Shown here: one piece after another, positions 1-5,857 of the stretch
How positions within the stretch are numbered: position 1 is the stretch's first letter
Layout of the letters: every line of letters starts with the position of its first letter
Assembly (NCBI GenBank): GCA_023441145.1
Contig: JAEZQN010000188.1
Location: 1-6,564, forward strand
From: Bacillota bacterium
GTDB taxonomy: Bacteria > Bacillota > Clostridia > Lachnospirales > Lachnospiraceae
Reading direction: 5' to 3'
Length of the DNA stretch: 6,564 nucleotides
Translations under genes and position numbers: made by a program
The notes under the pieces: model-generated
Told to the model about the DNA's origin: nothing
The model's database searches: none
What the model saw: the letters and a program-made list of their open reading frames with translations, nothing else

Positions 1-588
1 AAATCCAAAACTCAGTTATGTTTAGATGGTGAATATGTAATGACTGAAAATGGTCCTACTTGGGCAGAACAAGCTCAGGCTTTAGCTACTCATGTTGTTG
101 AAAATCAGTCTGTAGATAAAATCACAATGGACGAAAACGGTAAAACTGACGCTGTTTCTGGTGTAAGTATTTCTGTTAATGGTTTTGTAGATTTCGCTAA
201 AGCTCTTCTTGAAGAAGCTGCTGCTACTAAAACTACAACTTTAAAAGATGGTACTTATACTAAAAAATCTGAAGAAGCTGATGGTGGTTTCCTTTTTGAA
301 ATGACTATGAATGTAGAAGGTGGAAACATCACTTCTCTTTCTTATGAAGGTTATAACGAAGAAGGTAAATCCAAAACTCAGTTATGTTTAGATGGTGAAT
401 ATGTAATGACTGAAAATGGTCCTACTTGGGCAGAACAAGCTCAGGCTTTAGCTGCTCACGTTGTTGAAAATCAGTCTGTAGACAAAATCACAATGGATGA
501 AAATGGTAAAACTGACGCTGTTGCAGGCGTTAGTATCTCCGTTAACGGATTTGTAGATTTTGCAAAAGCTCTTCTTGAAGAAGCTGCA
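1..588 (+). repeat. Coding tandem repeat, 366-bp period
   Basis: Bases 1-222 recur at 367-588, an exact offset of 366 bp (122 codons) without indels. By hand alignment the first 87 bases are identical in both copies. The following 135 bases differ at 16 positions, and 13 of the 15 changed codons are synonymous; only Thr/Ala (codon 30) and Ser/Ala (codon 53) change the protein. The first copy is cut by the window edge, so the total number of units is unknown. Confidence 0.
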
Positions 589-594
589 ATGTAA
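1..594 (+). CDS. FMN-binding-domain-like tandem repeat protein (3' part, start outside window)
   Basis: The reading frame is open from base 1 to the TAA at 592-594, giving 197 visible residues; an in-frame ATG at base 40 lies inside a repeat and is not the true start. The protein holds one partial and one complete copy of a 122-residue unit. The complete unit (about residues 81-197) runs from LKDGTYTKKS, through a GGF...VEGGNITSLSYEGYNEEGK strand region and a GPTWAEQAQAL helix, to DAVAGVSISVNGFVDFAKAL. This order (DGTY, glycine-rich strands, 'DAVSGAT'-like loop, final helix) is that of FMN_bind domains, particularly those of PplA-like surface flavoproteins in extracellular electron transfer. 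In that family ApbE links FMN to the Thr/Ser of (S/A)GA(T/S). Here the loop reads SGVS in the first copy and AGVS in the last, so flavin attachment is uncertain. The sequence is acidic with T-ending codons, suggesting high expression. Export signals would lie upstream, out of view. Family fit is by pattern; function is inferred. Confidence 0.
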   Translation, partial: KSKTQLCLDGEYVMTENGPTWAEQAQALATHVVENQSVDKITMDENGKTDAVSGVSISVNGFVDFAKALLEEAAATKTTTLKDGTYTKKSEEADGGFLFEMTMNVEGGNITSLSYEGYNEEGKSKTQLCLDGEYVMTENGPTWAEQAQALAAHVVENQSVDKITMDENGKTDAVAGVSISVNGFVDFAKALLEEAAM

Positions 595-607
595 TATTAA
601 TATACTG

Positions 608-645
608 ACACCCTTCCAGACACTTCTGGCAAGGGTGTTTTTTTT
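608..645 (+). terminator. Rho-independent terminator of the repeat-protein gene
   Basis: The arm ACACCCTT (608-615) pairs with AAGGGTGT (631-638), and the inner arm CCAGA (616-620) pairs with TCTGG (625-629) around a CACT loop, with one bulged C at 630. A run of eight T (638-645) follows directly. It begins 13 bases after the stop codon, so it separates this gene from the flavoprotein gene downstream. Confidence 0.
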
Positions 646-672
646 GTTATTTAGGGAATAATGAAGTACTAT
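644..672 (+). promoter_or_regulatory. Candidate sigma-A promoter for the thioredoxin-reductase-like gene
   Basis: TTGTTA (644-649) and TACTAT (667-672) are separated by 17 bases and each matches 4 of 6 consensus positions. The -35 box sits in the T-tract of the preceding terminator, and transcription would start about 30 bases before the ATG at 713. A promoter is needed here because the upstream gene is terminated, but these boxes are only moderate matches. Confidence 0.
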
Positions 673-685
673 AGGTACTTATAGG
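664..685 (+). promoter_or_regulatory. Inverted repeat overlapping the -10 box, possible operator
   Basis: AAGTAC (664-669) and GTACTT (675-680) form a perfect inverted repeat around the 5-base centre TATAG. The hexamer TATAGG also occurs twice, at 670-675 and 680-685, ten bases apart (about one helical turn). The element covers the proposed -10 box, where a repressor would act. I cannot assign it to a known regulator. Six-base arms are short, so chance is possible. Confidence 0.
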
Positions 686-712
686 ATTCCCATCTAGAAA
701 GGAAAAATAAAC

Positions 713-1582
713 ATGAATGAGCGCTATGATATTGCTATTATTGGCTCTGGTGTAGCAGGTGCCTCTGCTGCCCTCAATGCTCGTATTCGCAATAAATCTT
801 TTCTCTTATTTGGAAATAAGGATTTTAGCAACAAACTAATTAAAGCTAGCCGCATTAATAATTACCTCGGTTTTTCTAATATCAGTGGAGTTGATTTAAA
901 AAACCAGTTTGAAAAACACTTAACTGACATGGATATCTCTATCTTAGAAGAAAAGGTCACAATGATTATGCCTATGGGGGACTATTTCTCCATTCTATCT
1001 AAGGCTGGTACAGAAGATAGAATGTATGAAGCCAAATCTGTAATACTTGCCATGGGCGTTAACTTTGGTAAACCATTACCTGGGGAGGAAGCGTATCTAG
1101 GTAAGGGGGTAGGCTACTGTGCTACCTGTGATGCACCTCTTTATAGAGGAAAAACTGTAACTATCGTTGCCTATAGTAAAAAGGATGAGGAAGAAGCAGA
1201 ATATGTTGCATCCCTTGCACAAAAGGTCTATTATGTACCAATGTATAAAGAAGAGGTATCCTTACCTGATCCTATTGAGGTCATAAAAGATACACCTGTT
1301 GCTATCAAAGGAAATGAAAATGTACAAGCATTAGAACTAAAAACCCAAACCATTCAAACAGATGGCATCTTTCTCTTAAGAGAAAGCACTCCTCCTAGCC
1401 AGCTTTTAATGGGGCTTGAAATGGATGGAAATCACATTAAAGTGGATCGAACCATGACTACGAATCTACCAGGCTGCTTTGCCGCTGGGGATATCGTTGG
1501 AACTCCTTATCAGTATATAAAGGCTGCAGGAGAAGGGAATATTGCAGCCTTATCAGCTGTTTCATATCTAAGTAGCAAATAA
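713..1582 (+). CDS. Thioredoxin-reductase-like flavoprotein without NADPH motifs (FFTR-type candidate)
   Basis: This is a 289-residue class II pyridine-nucleotide-disulfide-reductase fold, shorter than the usual 305-320 of bacterial TrxB. Visible motifs are the N-terminal FAD dinucleotide-binding GSGVAG (11-16), ILAMG (111-115), the redox-active CATC (136-139, followed by D140), and the C-terminal FAD motif GCFAAGD (254-260) continuing as YIKAAGEGNIAALSA. The central domain, which in TrxB carries GGGNSA and HRRD for NADPH, instead reads VAYSKKDEEEAEYVASLAQK (152-171) and VPMYKE (175-180), so both motifs are absent. This combination defines the ferredoxin-dependent flavin thioredoxin reductases described in Clostridium, which use reduced ferredoxin to reduce thioredoxin in the cytoplasm. 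The ATG follows an AAAGGA site (698-703) with good spacing. No thioredoxin gene is adjacent in view. The flavoprotein and CxxC assignment is firm. Ferredoxin as donor is inferred, and other NAD(P)H-independent disulfide reductases remain possible. Confidence 0.
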   Translation: MNERYDIAIIGSGVAGASAALNARIRNKSFLLFGNKDFSNKLIKASRINNYLGFSNISGVDLKNQFEKHLTDMDISILEEKVTMIMPMGDYFSILSKAGTEDRMYEAKSVILAMGVNFGKPLPGEEAYLGKGVGYCATCDAPLYRGKTVTIVAYSKKDEEEAEYVASLAQKVYYVPMYKEEVSLPDPIEVIKDTPVAIKGNENVQALELKTQTIQTDGIFLLRESTPPSQLLMGLEMDGNHIKVDRTMTTNLPGCFAAGDIVGTPYQYIKAAGEGNIAALSAVSYLSSK

Positions 1583-1587
1583 TCTAT

Positions 1588-1617
1588 TTGACATAAGGAA
1601 GAGATAGAGTGTATAGT
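1588..1617 (+). promoter_or_regulatory. Strong sigma-A-type promoter for the DUF3877-like gene
   Basis: A perfect -35 box TTGACA (1588-1593) and a 5-of-6 -10 box TATAGT (1612-1617) are separated by 18 bases. It begins six bases after the stop of the flavoprotein gene, and the predicted start point is near 1624. No hairpin terminator is visible between the two genes, so the DUF3877-like gene may be transcribed both from here and by read-through. Confidence 0.
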
Positions 1618-1640
1618 GATATCTACAAATGGTAAATGCT

Positions 1641-1659
1641 GAGAGGATGTGATAGATTG
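1641..1659 (+). promoter_or_regulatory. Ribosome binding site that favours a TTG start
   Basis: GAGAGGA (1641-1647) lies nine bases before an in-frame TTG (1657-1659). The only upstream in-frame ATG (1636-1638) directly follows a TAA (1633-1635), has no purine-rich site before it, and would lie about 12 bases from the predicted transcript start. The TTG is therefore the better start. Confidence 0.
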
Positions 1660-2196
1660 ACACCAGACTTCAAACACCTTAAGAAAAACATTATGGATAC
1701 CATTCATGAAGGTCAGGTAAAGATTGGATACGAAAAATCCAGTATCCAGATTTATTATAACCTTGCTTCCCTAGAAGCACTACTTGGCGTATATATACCC
1801 TCAGCCAAAGAGATGGACGTACTAATGAAAGTATTTGAGAAACAGGTTTTAAGCACCCTTGGTCCTGTTGCGATAACGAGACAGGAGGATCGATATTGCT
1901 TTTTTGTTCCAGAGGAAGGAACAAAATATATCTTTGATACCTATGGGGACAACACCTTTCTAAAGGATTTAATAGACACCACCCAAAAGAAAGACTGTAC
2001 CATTGAAGATATTCTTACTGTATTTAAAAAACAATCTCCTGATGTTGTATGCCAAAAAACACCGGATGCTGAATTTGACTATGTACTCTATTATAAGGAC
2101 AAAAGTATAGATGAATTCATTTACTGTTTCAATATCGGCGAGATGGGAGCTTATTACCATCGCTTCACCGAGGCAGACTATGCTTCCGTACAATAG
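1657..2196 (+). CDS. DUF3877-like protein of unknown function
   Basis: From the TTG start the product is 179 residues; the alternative ATG at 1636 would add seven. I recognise the layout of DUF3877, a family seen mainly in Clostridia: an N-terminal helix with NIMDTIHEGQVKIGY (11-25), a YYNLASLEALLGV segment (33-45), the core RYCFFVPEEGTKYI (79-92), the helix TIEDILTVFKKQS (115-127), EFDYVLYY (139-146), and the C-terminal signature YCFNIGEMGAYYHRFTEADY (156-175). No signal peptide or membrane segment is present, so it is predicted to be cytoplasmic. It contains four cysteines (81, 114, 132, 157) but no CxxC or known metal motif. It has its own strong promoter and converges on the transglutaminase operon. 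No biochemical role is known to me. Family assignment is from memory of the pattern and is moderately sure; I see no catalytic residues that would suggest an activity. Confidence 0.
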   Translation: MTPDFKHLKKNIMDTIHEGQVKIGYEKSSIQIYYNLASLEALLGVYIPSAKEMDVLMKVFEKQVLSTLGPVAITRQEDRYCFFVPEEGTKYIFDTYGDNTFLKDLIDTTQKKDCTIEDILTVFKKQSPDVVCQKTPDAEFDYVLYYKDKSIDEFIYCFNIGEMGAYYHRFTEADYASVQ

Positions 2197-2201
2197 CATT
2201 C

Positions 2202-2244
2202 AAAAACAGGTAGTAAAAGCTTATTATGCTTTTACTACCTGTTT
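2202..2244. terminator. Bidirectional terminator between convergent genes
   Basis: A perfect 17-bp stem (2204-2220 with 2228-2244) encloses a 7-base loop, TTATTAT. On the minus strand the stem runs into five T (complement of AAAAA at 2202-2206), a good intrinsic terminator for the transglutaminase operon ending at 2255. On the plus strand the tract is only TTT before C, so termination of the DUF3877-like transcript is probably weaker. It starts six bases after one stop codon and ends ten bases from the other. Confidence 0.
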
Positions 2245-2254
2245 CATTCTGCTC

Positions 2255-4660
2255 CTATTTGAAGGTATACATGGAGAATTTGAGCCATAGTATAAAATAG
2301 TTAAAACGACTTCTATTCTGTTTATATTTATTAAGCAAGTCCTTTCTAAAGTCTATTACCTTATGTAACTCCTCTCCTTGTACCACTCGATTTGAATATC
2401 GTACTGAAGAATATATATTTTGTATTTCATCTAATTCTTTATGGAACATCCTTTGATTATTCCATTCCTTCTTGATTCTAACAAAATACTGATGAATTGT
2501 TTCCGTATCCTCAATTGGAATTTCTAAGGCTTCTAGTAAGAAAAATATCTGCGCCATTGTGACATACAAGGAATCATTTGAACATTTCTTCCTTATTCTC
2601 CGTCGATTAAGTAGAATTATAATGACCACATAGGCAATTCCTATTAGTAAGCCAAACATTGCTATACCAATTAGAAAAATTACTACCGTCTCAAGAAGTT
2701 TATAGCTTTTAGCCTCTTCTTCCTTCTTTTCCTCTTTGTCTTTTATTAGGCTATCGTAATATGCTTGAAGGGCTTCATTATCAATTTTTACTCCATCTGT
2801 CTCCTGTTTGTCATTTTGAGAAACTACAAGTTCACTATCATCCCAGTTGTAGCTTTCAGCGATTCCAACCTCTGAGGAAGGAGTTGGATCAAAGTTCAAC
2901 CATCCGATGCCCTCTATATATACCTCCACCCATGCATGGGCGCTAGAAGATTTCACCTCATACTTACTGTTAGGATTCAACCCTGTACTTACAACGAACC
3001 CTTGGGCAAACCTAGAAGGAATTCCTAAGGTCCTTACCATAACTGCCATAGCACTTGCAAAATAGGTACAATAACCTTCCCTTGTATCAAATAGAAAAGA
3101 ATCTACCAAGTCCGTTCCCTCTTTGATCTTCTTAGGCTTTAATGTATATTGATAGGTCTTTAGATAAGACTTTATTGCCTCACACTTCTCTAATGAAGTA
3201 TTGCACCCCTCCGTAATTTTCTTAGTAAGATCTCCTACCCTCTTAGGTAATTCCTCCGGTACCTTTGTAAACTGGTCCTTTATGTAACTTGCTCGTTTAG
3301 ACAAAATATCTTCATCACTAAAATAACAATCCAATCCTATTCTTATGCCATAATCTCGGATTCGTTTACGGAATTCTGTCATATCTACCTTTTGTAGGCT
3401 GCTATAGGTATAATTCTGTGCTTGAGAGGTAAAATCCTTCCATCTCTGTGACTGATAATTTAGTTTTAAGGTAGAAAAACTATACTGCGTACCCTCATGC
3501 TTTAAGGTTTCATAGTTAAGATTATTAGGAGTACTGGTATTTAGTGACATTCCAGCTTGAATATTGGTAGTCTTTAACGGAAGAAAGATAGAACTGGTCT
3601 CTATGTCCTTAAACAGCACATCCATATTATCTATTCTAACTAACTGCTCCAAACTGTCTAAATTATCATAACGATACAATGAATACAATAATTCCGTCCA
3701 ATCCAAAGAAACCTCAGAGTAGCCCGAATAAATGTCTGTATCCTCCATCTTCTCTTCCCAATTCTGTCCTGTATATATATTCTTCCAATTACCTCGAAGA
3801 TACACTGGCTGACCCAATGGATTCTTACTATATACCTTTAAGCTAATACTATCATCACTTCCATCGATGCCGTCAAACCCTTCATCCTCACTATAACCTA
3901 TCATACTTACGCCATATTCTCCTTGATCGGGAGCCAACCAGTATCGAATCTCACTGTACCACCTACTTACTGTGCTCTCAATGCCAGAAACCACAGTCTC
4001 ATGAAGAGTGATTGGCTTGTTAGAAACAGGCATATTAGCAACCAATACAAGATACAGAAGCATTAGAGGTACTAAATGAAGCATAATCTGCTTACTGCCC
4101 TTCTTTCCATTAGGAAGATACCTAGCCACAAGAAGTTCCCCTAATACAAGAAAAATATAGATTAAAATAAGGGCAATTGCATATAGATGAAGCACATCCC
4201 CATTCACTGCCTGATATAGCAAAAATATTAACGTAACAGTAGCAAAGACCACTCTTACTATTTTATATTTTTGCACAAGGTAAAGAGGAATGGTACATAG
4301 TAGGATAAGGATAAGAGTAAGTACCAACATCTCCGGTATACTAAATTCGTTACTATGAAGACTTCCATCCGCTACTAATAGTAGCTTGTTTTTAAGATTA
4401 ATAAATGTCTCCAAATTATATACCACCACTCCCACAATAAATAGAGCTAAAGATAAGATGGTGATTTTTACCGCAACGTAGGCTTTGTAATAATCCAAAA
4501 ACCTTACTACCAAAATGCATAATAAAATCAAGATTCCTAAAGCAATCTCATTGAAATGTACATTTAATAAATCATATATAAGTATCATGCCAGCCAAGGT
4601 AGGAAGAAGAGTTAAGACAATCTGGTAAGCATGCTTATCATATAAGCCTTCTTTTTTCAT
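2255..4660 (-). CDS. Membrane transglutaminase-like protein (TgpA/DUF4129 type)
   Basis: The 801-residue product has about seven N-terminal membrane helices (roughly 12-30, 38-53, 63-83, 110-129, 135-150, 157-177, 192-209). An extracytoplasmic region follows (about 210-650), then one more helix (about 654-684) and a cytoplasmic DUF4129-like tail (685-801). The transglutaminase core carries the papain-like triad: Cys531 in TREGYCTYFASAMAVMVRTL, His575 in AHAWVEVY and Asp591 in FDPTPSS. This matches the TgpA/YebA family, whose outer domain should catalyse an amide-forming or amide-breaking reaction; the natural substrate is not established. An acidic, lysine-rich stretch (640-651) links the core to the last helix. 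The gene is last in a MoxR-DUF58-transglutaminase operon. Its ATG overlaps the DUF58 stop (ATGA), and a strong GGGAGGG site lies seven bases upstream, indicating translational coupling. The counterpart in Bacillus subtilis is yebA. Family and topology are well supported, and the gene looks intact. Confidence 0.
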   Translation of the reverse strand: MKKEGLYDKHAYQIVLTLLPTLAGMILIYDLLNVHFNEIALGILILLCILVVRFLDYYKAYVAVKITILSLALFIVGVVVYNLETFINLKNKLLLVADGSLHSNEFSIPEMLVLTLILILLCTIPLYLVQKYKIVRVVFATVTLIFLLYQAVNGDVLHLYAIALILIYIFLVLGELLVARYLPNGKKGSKQIMLHLVPLMLLYLVLVANMPVSNKPITLHETVVSGIESTVSRWYSEIRYWLAPDQGEYGVSMIGYSEDEGFDGIDGSDDSISLKVYSKNPLGQPVYLRGNWKNIYTGQNWEEKMEDTDIYSGYSEVSLDWTELLYSLYRYDNLDSLEQLVRIDNMDVLFKDIETSSIFLPLKTTNIQAGMSLNTSTPNNLNYETLKHEGTQYSFSTLKLNYQSQRWKDFTSQAQNYTYSSLQKVDMTEFRKRIRDYGIRIGLDCYFSDEDILSKRASYIKDQFTKVPEELPKRVGDLTKKITEGCNTSLEKCEAIKSYLKTYQYTLKPKKIKEGTDLVDSFLFDTREGYCTYFASAMAVMVRTLGIPSRFAQGFVVSTGLNPNSKYEVKSSSAHAWVEVYIEGIGWLNFDPTPSSEVGIAESYNWDDSELVVSQNDKQETDGVKIDNEALQAYYDSLIKDKEEKKEEEAKSYKLLETVVIFLIGIAMFGLLIGIAYVVIIILLNRRRIRKKCSNDSLYVTMAQIFFLLEALEIPIEDTETIHQYFVRIKKEWNNQRMFHKELDEIQNIYSSVRYSNRVVQGEELHKVIDFRKDLLNKYKQNRSRFNYFILWLKFSMYTFK

Positions 4661-4674
4661 GACTTTGCCCTCCC
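4657..4674 (-). promoter_or_regulatory. ATGA stop/start overlap with strong ribosome binding site
   Basis: On the minus strand the transglutaminase ATG (4660-4658) overlaps the DUF58 TGA (4659-4657). GGGAGGG (4674-4668) sits seven bases before that ATG, inside the DUF58 coding end. Together they fix the start and suggest coupled translation. Confidence 0.
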
Positions 4675-5844
4675 ATTTAACAAAATATCTTCTACCTCTT
4701 CGTCAAGATGGATCGTATGTAAATGTATTCGGTCACTTAGTAGCTCTTTTTGCAAGGACAAGTTATTATCCCCTACATATAATATAGTCAAATCTATGCC
4801 ATAACGTACTACCTCATTACAACTAATGCAAAGCTTTTTATCTAAGTTACCCGTAATTAAAATTAGATACCCGATATCTTTTGCTATTCGTATCGCACTT
4901 TCTAAAAGTTCATTACAAGTATACTGGCTATGAAACCTTAAGTTCTTACAGGTGTTATAAAACTGACCAAACTCCTGTCGGTTGTGTATTGTATTTACTT
5001 TTATGTTGGTATCCCCATACATCACCCTGGAAGGAATAGTATGAACAGAAAAAAAATAATGGATTGCTAATACTGCCTCTACTATCTTATCCTCTGTAAC
5101 AATTCTCTCATATTCATCTATATCCTGCTCACTTAAATCAATAATACTGATAACCTCTGTCTTTGGTTCATCTATATACTTTAGTGAGAGTAAACTACCA
5201 GTTCTTGCACTAGCCTTCCAATGAATCATCTTCATAGAATCTCCACTCTCATACTTTCTAACTTCGTTATCACGGACCTGTTGTCTCGTACTTTCCCCTC
5301 TAAGATTCGACTTTAAGCTTTCTTCACTCGGCCCTATCTCAAGCTTATCTAGATGCAAAACTCTGGGCATTACCGATACTTCTATTTTACTTTTGTTGGA
5401 ATACTTCATCTCAAATAGGCGAAAAAAATCTCGTACAATAACATAGTCAATACCCACATAATACTGTCCTCTGTATAAAGGACACAGCGTGGTCTCCATT
5501 TTTATCTCTTCCCCTGGAAGAAGACTATAGCTGGTTTCTGGACTGATTCCTTCCACAATAGAGGTCTTTTTTGCATAGGTAACTCTAACATCCGTATACG
5601 CAATGAAATCTTCATTGCCCAAATGAAACTTATAGACAATATGGTCCCCTTTGACAATGACCTTCTTCTCAAGATGTTGATAAATGCGAAATCGAACAAA
5701 CACGTATCCAAGATAGAAAATAGACAATAATGGTATGAATAAAACAAAATACAAAACTAGGTAACTGATGGTTCCTCCTATATTAGCCGCAAATAGATAG
5801 GCCGCTAAAAATAGAAGGGCTAAAATAAAGCGATTACGTTTCAT
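4657..5844 (-). CDS. DUF58 domain membrane protein (YeaD-like)
   Basis: The 395-residue product opens with two close membrane helices (about 6-25 and 28-50), then a beta-rich region (55-160) and the DUF58 signature NEVRKYESGDSMKMIHWKAS (193-212) followed by ART. A von Willebrand A-like fold follows, starting at VISIIDLSEQ (231-240). Its metal-binding DxSxS motif is degenerate here (Asp236, Ser238, Gln240), as is common in DUF58 proteins. Most of the protein is expected to face the cytoplasm, where the MoxR ATPase could act on it. MoxR-DUF58 pairing is a long-recognised arrangement thought to link a AAA+ chaperone with a vWA-type partner. The ATG has an AGAGGA site seven bases upstream, overlapping the MoxR stop. 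The stop overlaps the transglutaminase start. The Bacillus subtilis counterpart is yeaD. The family call is firm, but the molecular role is not known. Confidence 0.
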   Translation of the reverse strand: MKRNRFILALLFLAAYLFAANIGGTISYLVLYFVLFIPLLSIFYLGYVFVRFRIYQHLEKKVIVKGDHIVYKFHLGNEDFIAYTDVRVTYAKKTSIVEGISPETSYSLLPGEEIKMETTLCPLYRGQYYVGIDYVIVRDFFRLFEMKYSNKSKIEVSVMPRVLHLDKLEIGPSEESLKSNLRGESTRQQVRDNEVRKYESGDSMKMIHWKASARTGSLLSLKYIDEPKTEVISIIDLSEQDIDEYERIVTEDKIVEAVLAIHYFFSVHTIPSRVMYGDTNIKVNTIHNRQEFGQFYNTCKNLRFHSQYTCNELLESAIRIAKDIGYLILITGNLDKKLCISCNEVVRYGIDLTILYVGDNNLSLQKELLSDRIHLHTIHLDEEVEDILLNGRAKS

Positions 5845-5851
5845 ACTATCA

Positions 5852-5857
5852 TCCTCT
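5852..5857 (-). promoter_or_regulatory. Ribosome binding site overlapping the MoxR stop codon
   Basis: On the minus strand AGAGGA (5857-5852) shares two bases with the MoxR TAG (5858-5856) and lies seven bases before the DUF58 ATG (5844-5842). There is no room for a promoter or terminator, so the two genes are co-transcribed. Confidence 0.

Noticed and set aside
40..42. ATG at base 40 as the start of the repeat-protein gene.
   Set aside because: It lies within a repeat unit, has no ribosome binding site, and the frame is open to base 1 with matching repeat sequence upstream.
1..588. A CRISPR-like or mobile-element repeat array.
   Set aside because: The 366-bp period is an exact multiple of three, the frame is open throughout, and the changes are mostly synonymous, so it is a protein-domain repeat.
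605..712. A riboswitch in the region before the flavoprotein gene, such as an FMN type.
   Set aside because: The space between terminator and start codon is under 70 bases, too short, and no conserved riboswitch core is visible.
1369..1386. Perfect 18-base palindrome CTTTCTCTTAAGAGAAAG inside the flavoprotein gene.
   Set aside because: It lies mid-gene, encodes ordinary residues (FLLRES region) in an uninterrupted frame, and has no loop or T-tract. A chance palindrome in AT-rich coding sequence is the simplest reading.
1510..2199. Minus-strand open frames at 1510-1707, 1691-1924 and 1969-2199.
   Set aside because: They lie antisense to the flavoprotein and DUF3877-like genes, lack recognisable domains and ribosome sites, and are shadows of well-supported coding sequence.
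2928..2939. Palindrome CCCATGCATGGG.
   Set aside because: It falls exactly on the codons of the conserved AHAW catalytic motif of the transglutaminase, so protein constraint explains it.
2761..2946. Plus-strand open frame of 61 codons.
   Set aside because: It is antisense to the transglutaminase core and resembles no known protein.
5502..5747. Minus-strand open frame of 81 codons in a different frame inside the DUF58 gene.
   Set aside because: It fully overlaps conserved DUF58 coding sequence and is low-complexity hydrophobic; a frame shadow.
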